64,000 nt of DNA from Rhizobium sp. NFR03 (GCF_900111275.1 NZ_FOGR01000002.1:620001-684000), one strand, 5' to 3'; positions 16,761-26,456 are shown, numbered from the stretch's first letter. Notes: a model not told the origin generated them from the letters alone. Numbers and translations: made by a program.

Positions 16761-18119
16761 GTGAAGACCAAATTGATTCTGGGCGCAGCTGCGCTTGCTC
16801 TTTTCGCAGGAACTGCTTCGGCTGCGGAGTTGAAGTTCAAGCCCGGCGAAGACGCCAAGTTCAACTGGAAGAGCTATGAGGACTTCAAGTCCGGGCATGA
16901 CCTCAAGGGTCAATCACTGACCATCTTCGGTCCGTGGCGTGGCGAAGACCAGGTTTTGTTCGAAGCGGTGCTCGATTACTTCCGTGACGTCACCGGTGCC
17001 GACGTAAAATATTCATCGTCTGAGAATTACGAGCAGCAGATCGTTATCGACACGCAGGCGGGTTCGCCGCCGGATGTCGCGATCCTGCCCCAGCCGGGTC
17101 TCATCGCCGATCTCGCCTCGAAGGGCTATCTGACGCCTCTCAGCGAGGGTACGGACAAGTGGCTCCTCGACAATTACGCCGCCGGCCAGTCCTGGGTCGA
17201 TCTGTCGACCTATGCCGGCAAAGACGGCCAGAAAGCGCTTTACGCGTTTCCCTACAAGATCGACGTCAAGTCGCTCGTCTGGTACGTGCCCGAAAACTTC
17301 GAGGATGCGGGCTATGAAGTGCCCAAGACCATGGAAGAGCTGAAAGCCCTGACCGACAAGATCGTGGCCGATGGCGGCACGCCCTGGTGCATCGGTCTCG
17401 GTTCGGGCGGCGCGACCGGCTGGCCGGCGACCGACTGGGTCGAGGACATGATGCTGCGCACGCAGCCGGCCGACACCTACGACAAATGGGTCTCGAACGC
17501 TATTCCGTTCAATGATCCCGCCGTCGTCGGCGCGATCGACGAGTTCGGTTTCTTTGCCAAGAACCCCAAATATGTCGATGGCGGCACGCAGGCGGTCTCG
17601 TCCACCGACTTCCGCGACAGCCCCAAGGGCCTCTTCGCGTCTCCACCGAAGTGCTACCTGCACCATCAGGCGTCCTTCATTCCGTCCTTCTTCCCGGAAG
17701 GCACAAAGGTCGGTGAAGATGCGGACTTCTTCTACATGCCGCCCTATGCCAGCAAGCCGGATCTCGGCAACCCGGTTCTCGGTGCCGGCACGCTCGCCAT
17801 GATCACCAAGGACACGCCGGCTTCGCGCGCCTTTCTCGACTTTCTGAAGACGCCGATCGCGCATGAGGTCTGGATGGCCCAGTCGAGCTTCCTGACGCCC
17901 TACAAGGGTGTCAATCTCGATACCTACGCCAACGCGCCGATGAAGAAGCAGGGTGATATTCTCCTCAATGCGACCACGTTCCGCTTCGACGGCTCGGACC
18001 TGATGCCTGGCAAGATCGGCGCCGGCGCCTTCTGGACCGCCATGATCGACTATGTCGGCGGCAAGCCGGCAGCCGATGTGGCGACCGACATCCAGAAGTC
18101 CTGGGACAGCATCAAGTAA
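16761..18119 (+). CDS. aglE: Alpha-glucoside ABC transporter substrate-binding protein AglE
   Basis: Encodes 452 residues. It is a periplasmic binding protein of the family-1 sugar type that delivers sucrose, trehalose, maltose and similar alpha-glucosides to AglFG. The start is a GTG at 16761: GGGAGGAAAC ends just upstream and the resulting N-terminus (VKTKLILGAAALALFAGTA) is a clean signal peptide cut after ASA. An ATG at 16716 would put 15 extra residues before the signal sequence. It is first in the operon, after the palindromic operator, and is followed by a strong stem-loop. Confidence 0.93.
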   Translation: MKTKLILGAAALALFAGTASAAELKFKPGEDAKFNWKSYEDFKSGHDLKGQSLTIFGPWRGEDQVLFEAVLDYFRDVTGADVKYSSSENYEQQIVIDTQAGSPPDVAILPQPGLIADLASKGYLTPLSEGTDKWLLDNYAAGQSWVDLSTYAGKDGQKALYAFPYKIDVKSLVWYVPENFEDAGYEVPKTMEELKALTDKIVADGGTPWCIGLGSGGATGWPATDWVEDMMLRTQPADTYDKWVSNAIPFNDPAVVGAIDEFGFFAKNPKYVDGGTQAVSSTDFRDSPKGLFASPPKCYLHHQASFIPSFFPEGTKVGEDADFFYMPPYASKPDLGNPVLGAGTLAMITKDTPASRAFLDFLKTPIAHEVWMAQSSFLTPYKGVNLDTYANAPMKKQGDILLNATTFRFDGSDLMPGKIGAGAFWTAMIDYVGGKPAADVATDIQKSWDSIK

Positions 18120-18136
18120 CGATCGCTTCGCAACGT

Positions 18137-18167
18137 AGCGCCACCTGTCATCATGTCAGGTGGCGCT
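18137..18167 (+). terminator. Strong stem-loop between aglE and aglF
   Basis: AGCGCCACCTG (18137-18147) and CAGGTGGCGCT (18157-18167) form a perfect 11-bp stem with a 9-nt loop and no T tract. Placed 17 bp after the binding-protein stop and about 150 bp before aglF, it is suited to protect the aglE mRNA 3' end or attenuate read-through, giving more binding protein than permease. Confidence 0.75.
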
Positions 18168-18320
18168 CGGTGATCGAAGATCGTGACAATGGCCGGCCGC
18201 GCCGCGGCTCCTGCATCTTCCGGAAGTGTCAATCGCTCCTCGGAATGATGCAGCAGGTATAAAGCGTTACAGCGAATGGACGTGCGCACTGATGACGCGT
18301 CGCGCTGTAAAGGGGGGAAC

Positions 18321-19331
18321 ATGCAGCAATTGTTGATGGCTGTGATAACGATGGTGGCCGGCGTCCTCGCCTGCGCCGCCTACTTCTACGGAACGAACCT
18401 GATCCTCGATCTGATTTTTCCGTCGAAGGGTCGATCCGGCGCCAAGGCATCGCGCAACCTGCGCATCAGCAACGCCATCCGCCCCTGGCTCTTCCTGTTT
18501 CCCGCGCTTTTCGCCATGACGATCTACCTGATCTATCCGGTCTTCGAATCCGTCTGGCTCTCGTTCCACGATCGCACGGGGCAGACCTTCGTCGGCGGCG
18601 CCAATTATGTCTGGATGTTCAACGACGGCGAGTTCCGCCAGTCGATCTTCAATAATTTTCTCTGGTTGCTGGTCGTCCCGGCGCTCGCCACCTTCTTCGG
18701 CCTGATCATCGCGGCCCTGACCGACCGTATCTGGTGGGGCAACATCGCCAAGACGCTGATCTTCATGCCTATGGCCATCTCCTTCGTCGGCGCATCCGTC
18801 ATCTGGAAATTCATCTACGACTACCGCGCGGCCGGCACCGAGCAGATCGGTCTGCTGAACGCCGTCGTCACCGCTTTCGGCTTCGAACCGCAGGCGTGGA
18901 TGACCATCCCGCTCTGGAACAACTTCTTTCTGATGGCGATCCTCGTCTGGATCCAGACCGGTTTTGCCATGGTCATTTTGTCGGCAGCGCTGCGCGGCAT
19001 CCCGGAGGAAACGGTCGAAGCGGCGGTGATCGACGGGGCCAACGGCTTCCAGATCTTCTTCAAGATCATGATCCCGCAGATCTGGGGAACCATTGCCGTG
19101 GTGTGGACGACCATCACCATCCTCGTGCTCAAGGTCTTCGACATCGTGCTCGCGATGACCAACGGGCAGTGGCAGACACAGGTTCTGGCCAATCTCATGT
19201 TCGACTGGATGTTCCGGGGTGGCGGCGATTTCGGCCGCGGCGCGGCGATCGCCGTCGTCATCATGCTTCTCGTCGTGCCCATCATGGTCTGGAACATCCG
19301 CAATGCTGCCAAAGAGATGAAGGGACACTGA
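18321..19331 (+). CDS. aglF: Alpha-glucoside ABC transporter permease AglF
   Basis: Encodes 336 residues of the MalF-like permease family with about six to eight membrane helices. The EAA loop reads EETVEAAVIDGANGFQIFFKIMI... (about residues 233-255), which docks the ATPase AglK. ATG 18321 is preferred over the upstream codon at 18276 because AAGGGGGGAAC precedes it. It is one base from aglG. Confidence 0.93.
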   Translation: MQQLLMAVITMVAGVLACAAYFYGTNLILDLIFPSKGRSGAKASRNLRISNAIRPWLFLFPALFAMTIYLIYPVFESVWLSFHDRTGQTFVGGANYVWMFNDGEFRQSIFNNFLWLLVVPALATFFGLIIAALTDRIWWGNIAKTLIFMPMAISFVGASVIWKFIYDYRAAGTEQIGLLNAVVTAFGFEPQAWMTIPLWNNFFLMAILVWIQTGFAMVILSAALRGIPEETVEAAVIDGANGFQIFFKIMIPQIWGTIAVVWTTITILVLKVFDIVLAMTNGQWQTQVLANLMFDWMFRGGGDFGRGAAIAVVIMLLVVPIMVWNIRNAAKEMKGH

Positions 19332-19332
19332 G

Positions 19333-20478
19333 ATGATCGCATCGAAACGCTCCTCGCTCGTTCTCTTCGTCCATCTCTCCGTGCTTCTGCTGGTCATCCT
19401 CTGGACGATCCCGACGGCAGGCCTCCTCATCTCGTCTCTGCGCGACAAGGACCAGCTGGCCGTGTCAGGCTGGTGGACGGCGCTGTCCACCTCCAGTCAG
19501 AACCTGACCGTGCGGGCACCAGGGCCGGAAGCGCAGCAGCAGCGGGACGGCAAGTTCGTCATTTCAGGCAATGTGCTCGACAATCCCGGCGCCAAGGTTT
19601 CCGCATTCGGCTTTCGCACGCAGGAGCCGGCAGCCTTCGAACCTGGCCAGACCGCGACGCTCAGCGATGGCGAGCGGTTGACCGTTCAGGAGGACGGAGC
19701 GTTCGAGATCGTTTCCGACGTCGCCATGGAGGGTTCGCGCGGCCAGCGTATCTTCGTTCAGGCGGCCGTACCCTCGCGCTTCACCTTCGACAATTACCGG
19801 GAGGTCCTGAACGCGGAAGGCATTGGCGCGTCGTTCATCAACTCGCTGACGGTCGCCATCCCCTCCACGATCATCCCCATCCTCGTTGCGGCGTTTGCAG
19901 CCTATGCACTCGCCTGGATGCCGTTTCCCGGCCGCACCATCCTCATCGCCGTCGTCGTCGGCCTGCTGGTCGTGCCGTTGCAGATGTCGCTGATCCCGCT
20001 GCTCAAGCTCTACAACGGTGTCGGCGCCTTTCTCGGCCTGCCGGCCAAAACCTATGTCGGGATCTGGCTCGCGCATATGGGCTTCGGCCTGCCGCTCGCC
20101 ATCTATCTGCTGCGCAACTACATGGCGGGCCTGCCGCGCGAGATCATGGAGTCCGCCCGCGTCGATGGGGCGAGCGACTTCGACATCTTCGTGAAGATCA
20201 TCCTGCCGCTGTCGTTTCCCGCGCTGGCCTCCTTTGCCATCTTTCAGTTCCTGTGGACGTGGAACGACCTGCTCATCGCCATGGTCTTCCTGGGCACCGG
20301 CAATAACGAACTGGTGCTGACCGGTCGCCTCGTCAATCTGCTGGGTTCGCGCGGCGGAAACTGGGAAATCCTGACGGCATCGGCCTTCATCACCATCATC
20401 ATTCCGCTGATCGTCTTCTTCAGCCTCCAGCGCTACCTCGTGCGCGGCCTGCTGGCGGGATCGGTCAAGGGCGGCTGA
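19333..20478 (+). CDS. aglG: Alpha-glucoside ABC transporter permease AglG
   Basis: Encodes 381 residues of the MalG-like family. The first helix (about 11-35) is followed by a large periplasmic loop (about 45-150), characteristic of AglG, and then five more helices. The EAA loop (EIMESARVDGASDFDIFVKI) lies near residue 270. It partners AglF in the membrane and uses AglK. It follows aglF by one base. Confidence 0.93.
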   Translation: MIASKRSSLVLFVHLSVLLLVILWTIPTAGLLISSLRDKDQLAVSGWWTALSTSSQNLTVRAPGPEAQQQRDGKFVISGNVLDNPGAKVSAFGFRTQEPAAFEPGQTATLSDGERLTVQEDGAFEIVSDVAMEGSRGQRIFVQAAVPSRFTFDNYREVLNAEGIGASFINSLTVAIPSTIIPILVAAFAAYALAWMPFPGRTILIAVVVGLLVVPLQMSLIPLLKLYNGVGAFLGLPAKTYVGIWLAHMGFGLPLAIYLLRNYMAGLPREIMESARVDGASDFDIFVKIILPLSFPALASFAIFQFLWTWNDLLIAMVFLGTGNNELVLTGRLVNLLGSRGGNWEILTASAFITIIIPLIVFFSLQRYLVRGLLAGSVKGG

Positions 20479-20541
20479 TAACCGACAAGACGACCTGAAC
20501 CCATCGTCTCCCGAACCCCGTCCAAGGACCCATCCATTCCC

Positions 20542-22218
20542 ATGAGCCTGTCCCCTCTCCAGAGCATGAACGAACAGACCTCTGCCCTGCTGTCTACCGA
20601 CCGCGACTGGTGGCGAGGCGCCGTGATCTATCAGATCTATCCGCGCTCCTATCAGGACAGCAACGATGACGGCATCGGTGATCTCAAGGGGATTGCGCGC
20701 CGGCTGCCCTATATCGCCTCGCTGAATGTCGATGCCATCTGGATCTCACCCTTCTTCACGTCGCCGATGAAGGATTTTGGCTACGACGTCTCGAACTACA
20801 ATGGTGTCGATCCGATCTTCGGCCTGCTGTCCGACTTCGACGATCTGATCGCTGAAGCGCATCGTCTGGGAATCCGGGTCATGATCGACCTCGTGCTCTC
20901 TCACACGTCGGACCAGCACCCGTGGTTCGCCGAAAGCCGCTCCAGCCGCTTCAATCCCAAGGCGGACTGGTACGTCTGGTCGGACTCCAAGCCGGACGGC
21001 ACGCCGCCCAACAACTGGATGTCGATTTTCGGCGGGTCTGCATGGCAGTGGGACCCGACGCGCCTGCAATATTACATGCACAACTTCCTGACCTCGCAGC
21101 CCGACCTCAACCTGCACAATACCGAGGTTCAGGATGCGCTGATATCGGTCGAGCGGTTCTGGCTGGAGCGCGGCGTCGATGGCTTCCGGCTCGACACGAT
21201 CAACTTCTACTTCCATGATGTGGAGCTGCGCGACAACCCGGCGCTGGCACCCGAGCGCCGCAATGCCAACACGGCACCGGCTGTGAATCCCTATAACTAT
21301 CAGGAACATATCTACGACAAGAACCGCCCGGAAAACATCGCCTTCCTCCAGCGCTTCCGCGCTGTCATGGACGAGTATCCCGCCATTGCCGCAGTCGGCG
21401 AGGTGGGCGACAGCCAGATAGGTCTCGAAATCGCCGGCCAGTACACATCCGGCGGCGACAAGATGCACATGTGCTACGCCTTCGAATTTCTTGCCCCGGA
21501 CCCGCTGACGCCGGCCCGCGTCGCGGAGGTCCAGCACGCCTTCGAGCGTGCCGCACCGGAGGGCTGGGCCTGCTGGGCGTTCTCCAACCACGATGTCGTG
21601 CGCCATGTCTCCCGCTGGGGGCAAGGCGTTGCGGATCACGACGCGCATGCGAAATTCCTCGCCAGCATGCTGATGTCGCTGCGCGGTTCCGTCTGCATCT
21701 ATCAGGGCGAGGAACTGGCGCTGACCGAGGCCGACCTTGCCTTCGAGGATCTGCAGGACCCCTACGGCATCCAGTTCTGGCCCGACTTCAAGGGACGCGA
21801 CGGCTGCCGCACGCCGATGGTCTGGGATGCCGATGCGTCCAACGGCGGGTTTGGCGATGGTCGCCCCTGGCTGCCGGTCCCGCCCGAGCATCTGACGCGT
21901 GCCGTTTCGGTGCAGGAGCAGGACATGCGCTCCGTCCTCCACCACTACCGCCGCTTTCTCGCCTTCCGCCGTCAGCACAAGGCGTTGGCCAAGGGCGAGT
22001 TCGCATTCAAGCCGTATGCGGCGCCGATCCTTGGCTTCGAACGGACCCATGGAAACGAGACGCTCATCTGCCTCTTCAACATGAGCGGAGAGACGGTTTC
22101 GGTCGAACGGCCAGCCGAGCGGCTTGAGGTTTTGACCGGCCATGGCTTTGCCTCGGAACTTGGCGACAACAGCATTACATTGCCCGCCTGGAGCGGTTTT
22201 TTCGCGCGGATCGTCTGA
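20542..22218 (+). CDS. aglA: Cytoplasmic alpha-glucosidase AglA (GH13)
   Basis: Encodes 558 residues of glycoside hydrolase family 13, oligo-1,6-glucosidase/alpha-glucosidase type. It hydrolyses imported alpha-glucosides inside the cell. Catalytic features: nucleophile Asp in GVDGFRLDTINFY, acid/base Glu in AAVGEVGDSQ, and stabilising Asp in FSNHDVVRH; the N-terminus has WWRGAVIYQIYPRSYQDSN. No signal peptide is visible. It lies inside the transporter operon, linking uptake and cleavage. Confidence 0.94.
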   Translation: MSLSPLQSMNEQTSALLSTDRDWWRGAVIYQIYPRSYQDSNDDGIGDLKGIARRLPYIASLNVDAIWISPFFTSPMKDFGYDVSNYNGVDPIFGLLSDFDDLIAEAHRLGIRVMIDLVLSHTSDQHPWFAESRSSRFNPKADWYVWSDSKPDGTPPNNWMSIFGGSAWQWDPTRLQYYMHNFLTSQPDLNLHNTEVQDALISVERFWLERGVDGFRLDTINFYFHDVELRDNPALAPERRNANTAPAVNPYNYQEHIYDKNRPENIAFLQRFRAVMDEYPAIAAVGEVGDSQIGLEIAGQYTSGGDKMHMCYAFEFLAPDPLTPARVAEVQHAFERAAPEGWACWAFSNHDVVRHVSRWGQGVADHDAHAKFLASMLMSLRGSVCIYQGEELALTEADLAFEDLQDPYGIQFWPDFKGRDGCRTPMVWDADASNGGFGDGRPWLPVPPEHLTRAVSVQEQDMRSVLHHYRRFLAFRRQHKALAKGEFAFKPYAAPILGFERTHGNETLICLFNMSGETVSVERPAERLEVLTGHGFASELGDNSITLPAWSGFFARIV

Positions 22219-22250
22219 CGATCAAGATGGAAGTGAACAGGGAGGGACAC

Positions 22251-23339
22251 ATGTCCGGACTGGAACTACGCAAGATCCGCAAATCCTATGGCGCCGTGGA
22301 TGTCATCCACGGCATCGATCTCACGATCGAGAAGGGGGAGTTCATCGTCTTCGTCGGCCCGTCCGGCTGCGGAAAATCGACGCTGCTGCGCATGATCGCC
22401 GGGCTCGAGGAGATCACCGGCGGTGAGATGTTCATCGAGGGCGAGAAGGTCAACGATACCCCGCCATCCAAGCGCGGCATCGCCATGGTGTTCCAGTCCT
22501 ATGCGCTCTACCCGCACATGACGGTCTACGACAACATGGCCTTCGGCATGCGCATCGCCAAGGAAAGCAAGGAGGAGATCGACCGGCGCGTCCGTGCCGC
22601 TGCCGACATCCTGCAACTCACGCAATATCTGGACCGTTTGCCGAAGGCGCTCTCCGGCGGTCAGCGCCAGCGCGTCGCCATCGGTCGCGCCATCTGCCGT
22701 GATCCCAAAGTCTTCCTGTTCGACGAGCCCCTGTCGAACCTCGATGCGGCGCTGCGTGTCGCTACCCGCATCGAGATCGCCCGTCTGAATGAGCAGATGG
22801 CCGATACGACCATGATCTACGTCACCCACGATCAGGTAGAGGCGATGACGCTCGCGGACCGCATCGTCGTGCTTTCCGGCGGCCATATCGAGCAGGTCGG
22901 CCCGCCGCTCGAACTCTACGAGCGTCCCGCCAACCTCTTCGTCGCCCGGTTCATCGGCTCGCCCGCCATGAACATCATACCCGCCCGGATCGTCGCAACT
23001 GGCGCCCAGACGACGGTTGAACTCGTTGGCGGCAAGCGCGATATCCTCGATATACCCACGCCCGAAACTGAGAGCGGCCGGCAGGCCAGCTTCGGCGTCC
23101 GCCCGGAAGATCTCCAGATCACCACCGGCGACAGCTTCCTGTTCGAGGGTACCGTCTCCATCGTCGAGGCGCTCGGCGAAGTCACCCTCCTCTACATCGA
23201 AGGCCTCGTACCCGACGAACCCATCATCGCCAAACTCTCAGGCATCCAGCCCTTCAAGCGGGGAGAACGGGTGCGGTTCACGGCGGAACGGGCAAAGCTG
23301 CATCTGTTCGACGGGGAGGGGAAGACGTATCGGCGGTGA
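22251..23339 (+). CDS. aglK: Alpha-glucoside ABC transporter ATPase AglK
   Basis: Encodes 362 residues of the MalK/UgpC type. Walker A is GPSGCGKST, the signature is LSGGQRQRVAIGR, Walker B is VFLFDEPLSNLDA, and the C-terminal part (about 240 onward) is a TOBE/OB regulatory domain. It powers AglFG. ATG 22251 is chosen over 22227 because GGGAGGGACAC lies directly upstream. It is the last gene of the agl operon. Confidence 0.94.
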   Translation: MSGLELRKIRKSYGAVDVIHGIDLTIEKGEFIVFVGPSGCGKSTLLRMIAGLEEITGGEMFIEGEKVNDTPPSKRGIAMVFQSYALYPHMTVYDNMAFGMRIAKESKEEIDRRVRAAADILQLTQYLDRLPKALSGGQRQRVAIGRAICRDPKVFLFDEPLSNLDAALRVATRIEIARLNEQMADTTMIYVTHDQVEAMTLADRIVVLSGGHIEQVGPPLELYERPANLFVARFIGSPAMNIIPARIVATGAQTTVELVGGKRDILDIPTPETESGRQASFGVRPEDLQITTGDSFLFEGTVSIVEALGEVTLLYIEGLVPDEPIIAKLSGIQPFKRGERVRFTAERAKLHLFDGEGKTYRR

Positions 23340-23429
23340 CATGGCAGAGAGACGATCGTTCAATTCCATGAGGGATTGCTGATGAAGTGGTTGTCGCCTA
23401 TTGGTGGGTGACCGTGAAGGAGAGCCCGG

Positions 23430-23951
23430 ATGACCGTAGAACTCGCAAGGCAAATAAGCTCCGTTGCAGCACTCGATGGTGTCTTTCACCTTCGGTCCGG
23501 TCAGGTTTCGAACCGCTACTTCGACAAGTATCGCTTTGAAGGAAACCCCGGACTGCTCAAGGCCTTGGCCAAAGCCATGTCAAATCTGTTGCCGTCCGAT
23601 ACGGACATCATCGCCGGACTGGAGCTTGGCGGCATCCCGCTGGTTACCGCTCTCTCGCTGGAGACAGGCTTACCCGCAGCGTTTATCCGTAAAACTGCGA
23701 AGACCTACGGAACATGTCGCGCAATCGAGGGGCAGGACGTTTCCGGCAAGCGCATCACGTTCATAGAAGATGTCATCACCACGGGTGGAGCCGTCGCGGA
23801 TGCATATCGCCTGGCAAGGGAGCAGAACGCGACGGTTAGCGCCGTAGTGTGCGCCATTTGGCGTGGAGAGGGTAATCCTTCTATTGCAGGCCTCCCCGAT
23901 CTGCCTGTTTTTCCGGTTTTCACCCGGGCAGATCTTGAACAGACGGTCTGA
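23430..23951 (+). CDS. Orotate phosphoribosyltransferase-like protein
   Basis: Encodes 173 residues of the type-I phosphoribosyltransferase fold. The PRPP-binding loop ITFIEDVITTGGAVADA, the LRSGQVSNRYFDKYRF start and GLELGGIPLVTALS fit the PyrE family. It is shorter than typical housekeeping PyrE (about 210-230) and sits alone next to a toxin-antitoxin pair rather than with pyrimidine genes, so it is more likely a paralogue than the main enzyme. It is convergent with the antitoxin gene, 13 bp away. Confidence 0.75.
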   Translation: MTVELARQISSVAALDGVFHLRSGQVSNRYFDKYRFEGNPGLLKALAKAMSNLLPSDTDIIAGLELGGIPLVTALSLETGLPAAFIRKTAKTYGTCRAIEGQDVSGKRITFIEDVITTGGAVADAYRLAREQNATVSAVVCAIWRGEGNPSIAGLPDLPVFPVFTRADLEQTV

Positions 23952-23964
23952 GGCCAAGCCGCTG

Positions 23965-24246
23965 TTAAGCCGCATCCCGAACGAGAACATCGACGTGCAG
24001 CCCTACTCTTACAAGCAGGGTCACCAGAACGTCGATCGAAAACAACGAGATTTTCCCTCGCATAAGATCCGAAACACACTGTTGGGTCACTGACAGCCGG
24101 TCTGCGGCTTCGACCGTCGTCCAGCCCTCTGCGCGGATATGATGCTCAAGTGCCGCCATTAGTTTCGATCGAAGCTTCAGGTTCTCGGCTTCAGCGGGGT
24201 TATCCTCTATCGCATCCCAGACATTTGCAAATGTTTCATTCATCAT
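23965..24246 (-). CDS. higA: XRE-type antitoxin of a HigBA-like toxin-antitoxin pair
   Basis: Encodes 93 residues. The C-terminal half carries a helix-turn-helix (TVEAADRLSVTQQCVSDLMRGKIS) of the HigA/COG5606 type; the N-terminal half (ENLKLRSKLMAALEHHIRA) is helical and may bind the toxin. Toxin gene first and antitoxin second, as in higBA, with a 4-bp stop-start overlap (ATGA). The HTH protein probably binds the 12-bp inverted repeat upstream of the toxin to repress the pair. Confidence 0.85.
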   Translation of the reverse strand: MMNETFANVWDAIEDNPAEAENLKLRSKLMAALEHHIRAEGWTTVEAADRLSVTQQCVSDLMRGKISLFSIDVLVTLLVRVGLHVDVLVRDAA

Positions 24247-24572
24247 GGATCAAGTTCCCTGACCAGATCGCGATAGCGTTGCGTCGCCGTGCCCAAGTCC
24301 GTCTTGCCTGTCTTTTGTGTCTTCTTCTGGAAACAATGTAGCACGTAAACAGCATCCGCAAACCGGGCGACATAGATCACACGGAAAGCGCCGGATTCAT
24401 CTCTTATTCTGATTTCCTGGACACCCTTGCCGATGGACGGCATGGGCTTCCAGTCAGAGGGCGGATGTGCGTTCTGCACTTTCTCAAGTTGATAGCCGGC
24501 CTCACGCCTGACCGTATCGGGAAAGGCCCGCAGATCTCGGAGACTGTTACCGCAAAACGTGAGAACCTTCAT
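24243..24572 (-). CDS. higB: RelE/HigB-type toxin (Gp49-like)
   Basis: Encodes 109 residues from ATG 24572. It resembles phage-derived Gp49/HigB toxins of the RelE superfamily (KVLTFCGNSLRDLRAFPDTV; GVQEIRIRDESGAFRVIYVA; VLHCFQKKTQKT), which cleave translated mRNA at the ribosome. The basic KKTQKT region is typical. A TTG at 24587 in frame is an alternative start, but it lies between the operator arms; ATG 24572 is at the edge of one arm. The promoter and operator are just upstream, next to the edd stop. Confidence 0.85.
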   Translation of the reverse strand: MKVLTFCGNSLRDLRAFPDTVRREAGYQLEKVQNAHPPSDWKPMPSIGKGVQEIRIRDESGAFRVIYVARFADAVYVLHCFQKKTQKTGKTDLGTATQRYRDLVRELDP

Positions 24573-24626
24573 TTCTAAAATATACAACGCCCGGATATTT
24601 TAGAAAGTTGGATCAGAGAGACTCAA
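24572..24626 (-). promoter_or_regulatory. Promoter and inverted-repeat operator of the higBA-like pair
   Basis: TTTCTAAAATAT (24572-24583) and ATATTTTAGAAA (24595-24606) are perfect 12-bp inverted arms separated by 11 bp. On the minus strand the distal arm contains a -10-like TAAAAT (24602-24597), 18 bp from a -35-like TTGAGT (24626-24621), which overlaps the edd stop codon. Binding by the antitoxin would cover the -10 box. AT content contrasts with the GC-rich surroundings. Confidence 0.8.
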
Positions 24627-26443
24627 TGAAAAAACACGCTCGCCCCGTGTTCCGCAGCACCCGTCATCGCCCGAAATGGTGCGAACAACTCCCGGCCCAT
24701 GCCGAATTCATTGCCGTCCAGATCCGCTTCGGCCGGTGCTCGCGCGGCGAGTTCGGTGTCTGACACCAGCACGTTGATCTCACCGGTCGTGGCGTCGAGG
24801 CGGATGATGTCGCCTTCGCGGATCTTGGAGATCGGGCCGCCGTCTTTCGCTTCAGGCGTCATGTGGATGGCGGACGGGACCTTGCCGGAAGCGCCGGACA
24901 TGCGGCCGTCGGTGATGAGGGCGACCATCTGGCCGCGGTCCTGAAGGATGCCGAGCACGGTCGTCAGTTTGTGGAGTTCGGGCATACCGTTGGCCTTGGG
25001 GCCCTGGAAGCGCACCACGGCGACGAAATTGCCCTCGAGCTTACCCTCCTTGAAGGCGTCGTTGAGGCTCGCCTGATCGTGAAAGATCTTTGCCGGCGCT
25101 TCGATGATGTGGCGTTCCGGCTTGACGGCGGAAATCTTGATGACGGCCTTGCCGAGGTTGCCGGTGAGCATCTTGAGCCCACCCGTTGCTTGAAAAGGCT
25201 TGTCGATGGTGGCGAGCACCTTCGGGTCGTGACTGACATCCGGCGCGCGCTCGCGGGCAACTGTGCCGTTCTCACCGAGCTTCACGTCGATCGCATAGGC
25301 CTGAAGCCCATGGCCGAAGACGGTACGGACGTCCTCGTGGATCATGCCGGTCTTGAGAAGCTGGCCAATGAGGTAGCCGATGCCGCCGGCGGCGTGAAAA
25401 TGGTTCACATCGGCCAATCCGTTCGGATAGACGCGGGCAAGCAGCGGAATGATGTCCGAAAGCTCGGAAATATCCTGCCACGTCAGCATGATGCCGGCTG
25501 CGCGTGCCATGGCGACGAGGTGCATGGTGTGGTTGGTCGAGCCGCCCGTCGCATGCAGGCCGATGACGCCATTGACGATCGAGCGCTCGTCGATCATCTC
25601 GCCGGCCGGCGTGAATTCATTGCCGAGCGCGGTGATGGCGAGCGCCCGTTTGGTGGCCTCGCGCGTCAGCGCGTCACGCAGAGGCGTGCCGGGATTGATG
25701 AAGGAAGCGCCGGGCATGTGAAAGCCCATGATCTCCATCACCATCTGGTTGGAATTCGCCGTGCCGTAGAAGGTGCAGGTGCCCGGCCCGTGGTAGGACT
25801 TGGATTCCGCATCGAGCAATTCGTCGCGGCCGATCTTGCCTTCGGCGTAGAGCTGGCGCACGCGGGCCTTTTCGTCGTTCGGCAGACCTGTCGTCATGGG
25901 GCCTGCCGGAATGAAGACGGCGGGCAGATGGCCGAAGGTCATGGCGGCGATCATCAGGCCGGGCACGATCTTGTCGCAGACGCCGAGATAGACGGTGCTG
26001 TCGAACATGTTGTGCGAGAGCCCGATGCCGGCCGCCATGGCAATGAGGTCGCGAGAGAACAGCGACAGCTCCATGCCCGGCTGACCCTGCGTCACGCCAT
26101 CGCACATGGCGGGCACGCCGCCGGCCACCTGCGCGATGCCGCCCGCTTCCGCCGCGGCCTGCCGGATCATCGCCGGATAGGTCTCGAACGGCTGATGCGC
26201 CGACAGCATGTCGTTATAGGAGGTGATGATCCCGAGATTGGGCACGGTGTCTCCCGACAGCGCGACCTTCTCGGAGGGGGAACAGACAGCAAAGCCGTGC
26301 GCGAGATTACCGCAGCCGAGCACGGAGCGATGAACGCCCTTGGCGGCCGCATTGCGCACCCGATGCAGGTACAGTTCCCGCGATGGCTTGGAGCGCTCGA
26401 CGATACGGGCGGTGATGGCTGCGATGCGGGGATCGACGGTCAT
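24623..26443 (-). CDS. edd: Phosphogluconate dehydratase Edd
   Basis: Encodes 606 residues of the IlvD/Edd family. It converts 6-phosphogluconate to 2-keto-3-deoxy-6-phosphogluconate, the committing step of the Entner-Doudoroff route. Signatures: [19 protein letters not shown] (iron-sulfur Cys), a second Cys in [14 protein letters not shown], and [17 protein letters not shown] near the C-terminus. GGAAGG precedes the ATG, and a 7-bp GC hairpin (26457-26473) sits just before that ribosome site. It is the last gene of zwf-pgl-edd. Confidence 0.95.
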   Translation of the reverse strand: MTVDPRIAAITARIVERSKPSRELYLHRVRNAAAKGVHRSVLGCGNLAHGFAVCSPSEKVALSGDTVPNLGIITSYNDMLSAHQPFETYPAMIRQAAAEAGGIAQVAGGVPAMCDGVTQGQPGMELSLFSRDLIAMAAGIGLSHNMFDSTVYLGVCDKIVPGLMIAAMTFGHLPAVFIPAGPMTTGLPNDEKARVRQLYAEGKIGRDELLDAESKSYHGPGTCTFYGTANSNQMVMEIMGFHMPGASFINPGTPLRDALTREATKRALAITALGNEFTPAGEMIDERSIVNGVIGLHATGGSTNHTMHLVAMARAAGIMLTWQDISELSDIIPLLARVYPNGLADVNHFHAAGGIGYLIGQLLKTGMIHEDVRTVFGHGLQAYAIDVKLGENGTVARERAPDVSHDPKVLATIDKPFQATGGLKMLTGNLGKAVIKISAVKPERHIIEAPAKIFHDQASLNDAFKEGKLEGNFVAVVRFQGPKANGMPELHKLTTVLGILQDRGQMVALITDGRMSGASGKVPSAIHMTPEAKDGGPISKIREGDIIRLDATTGEINVLVSDTELAARAPAEADLDGNEFGMGRELFAPFRAMTGAAEHGASVFFH

Positions 26444-26456
26444 GGCCTATCCTTCC

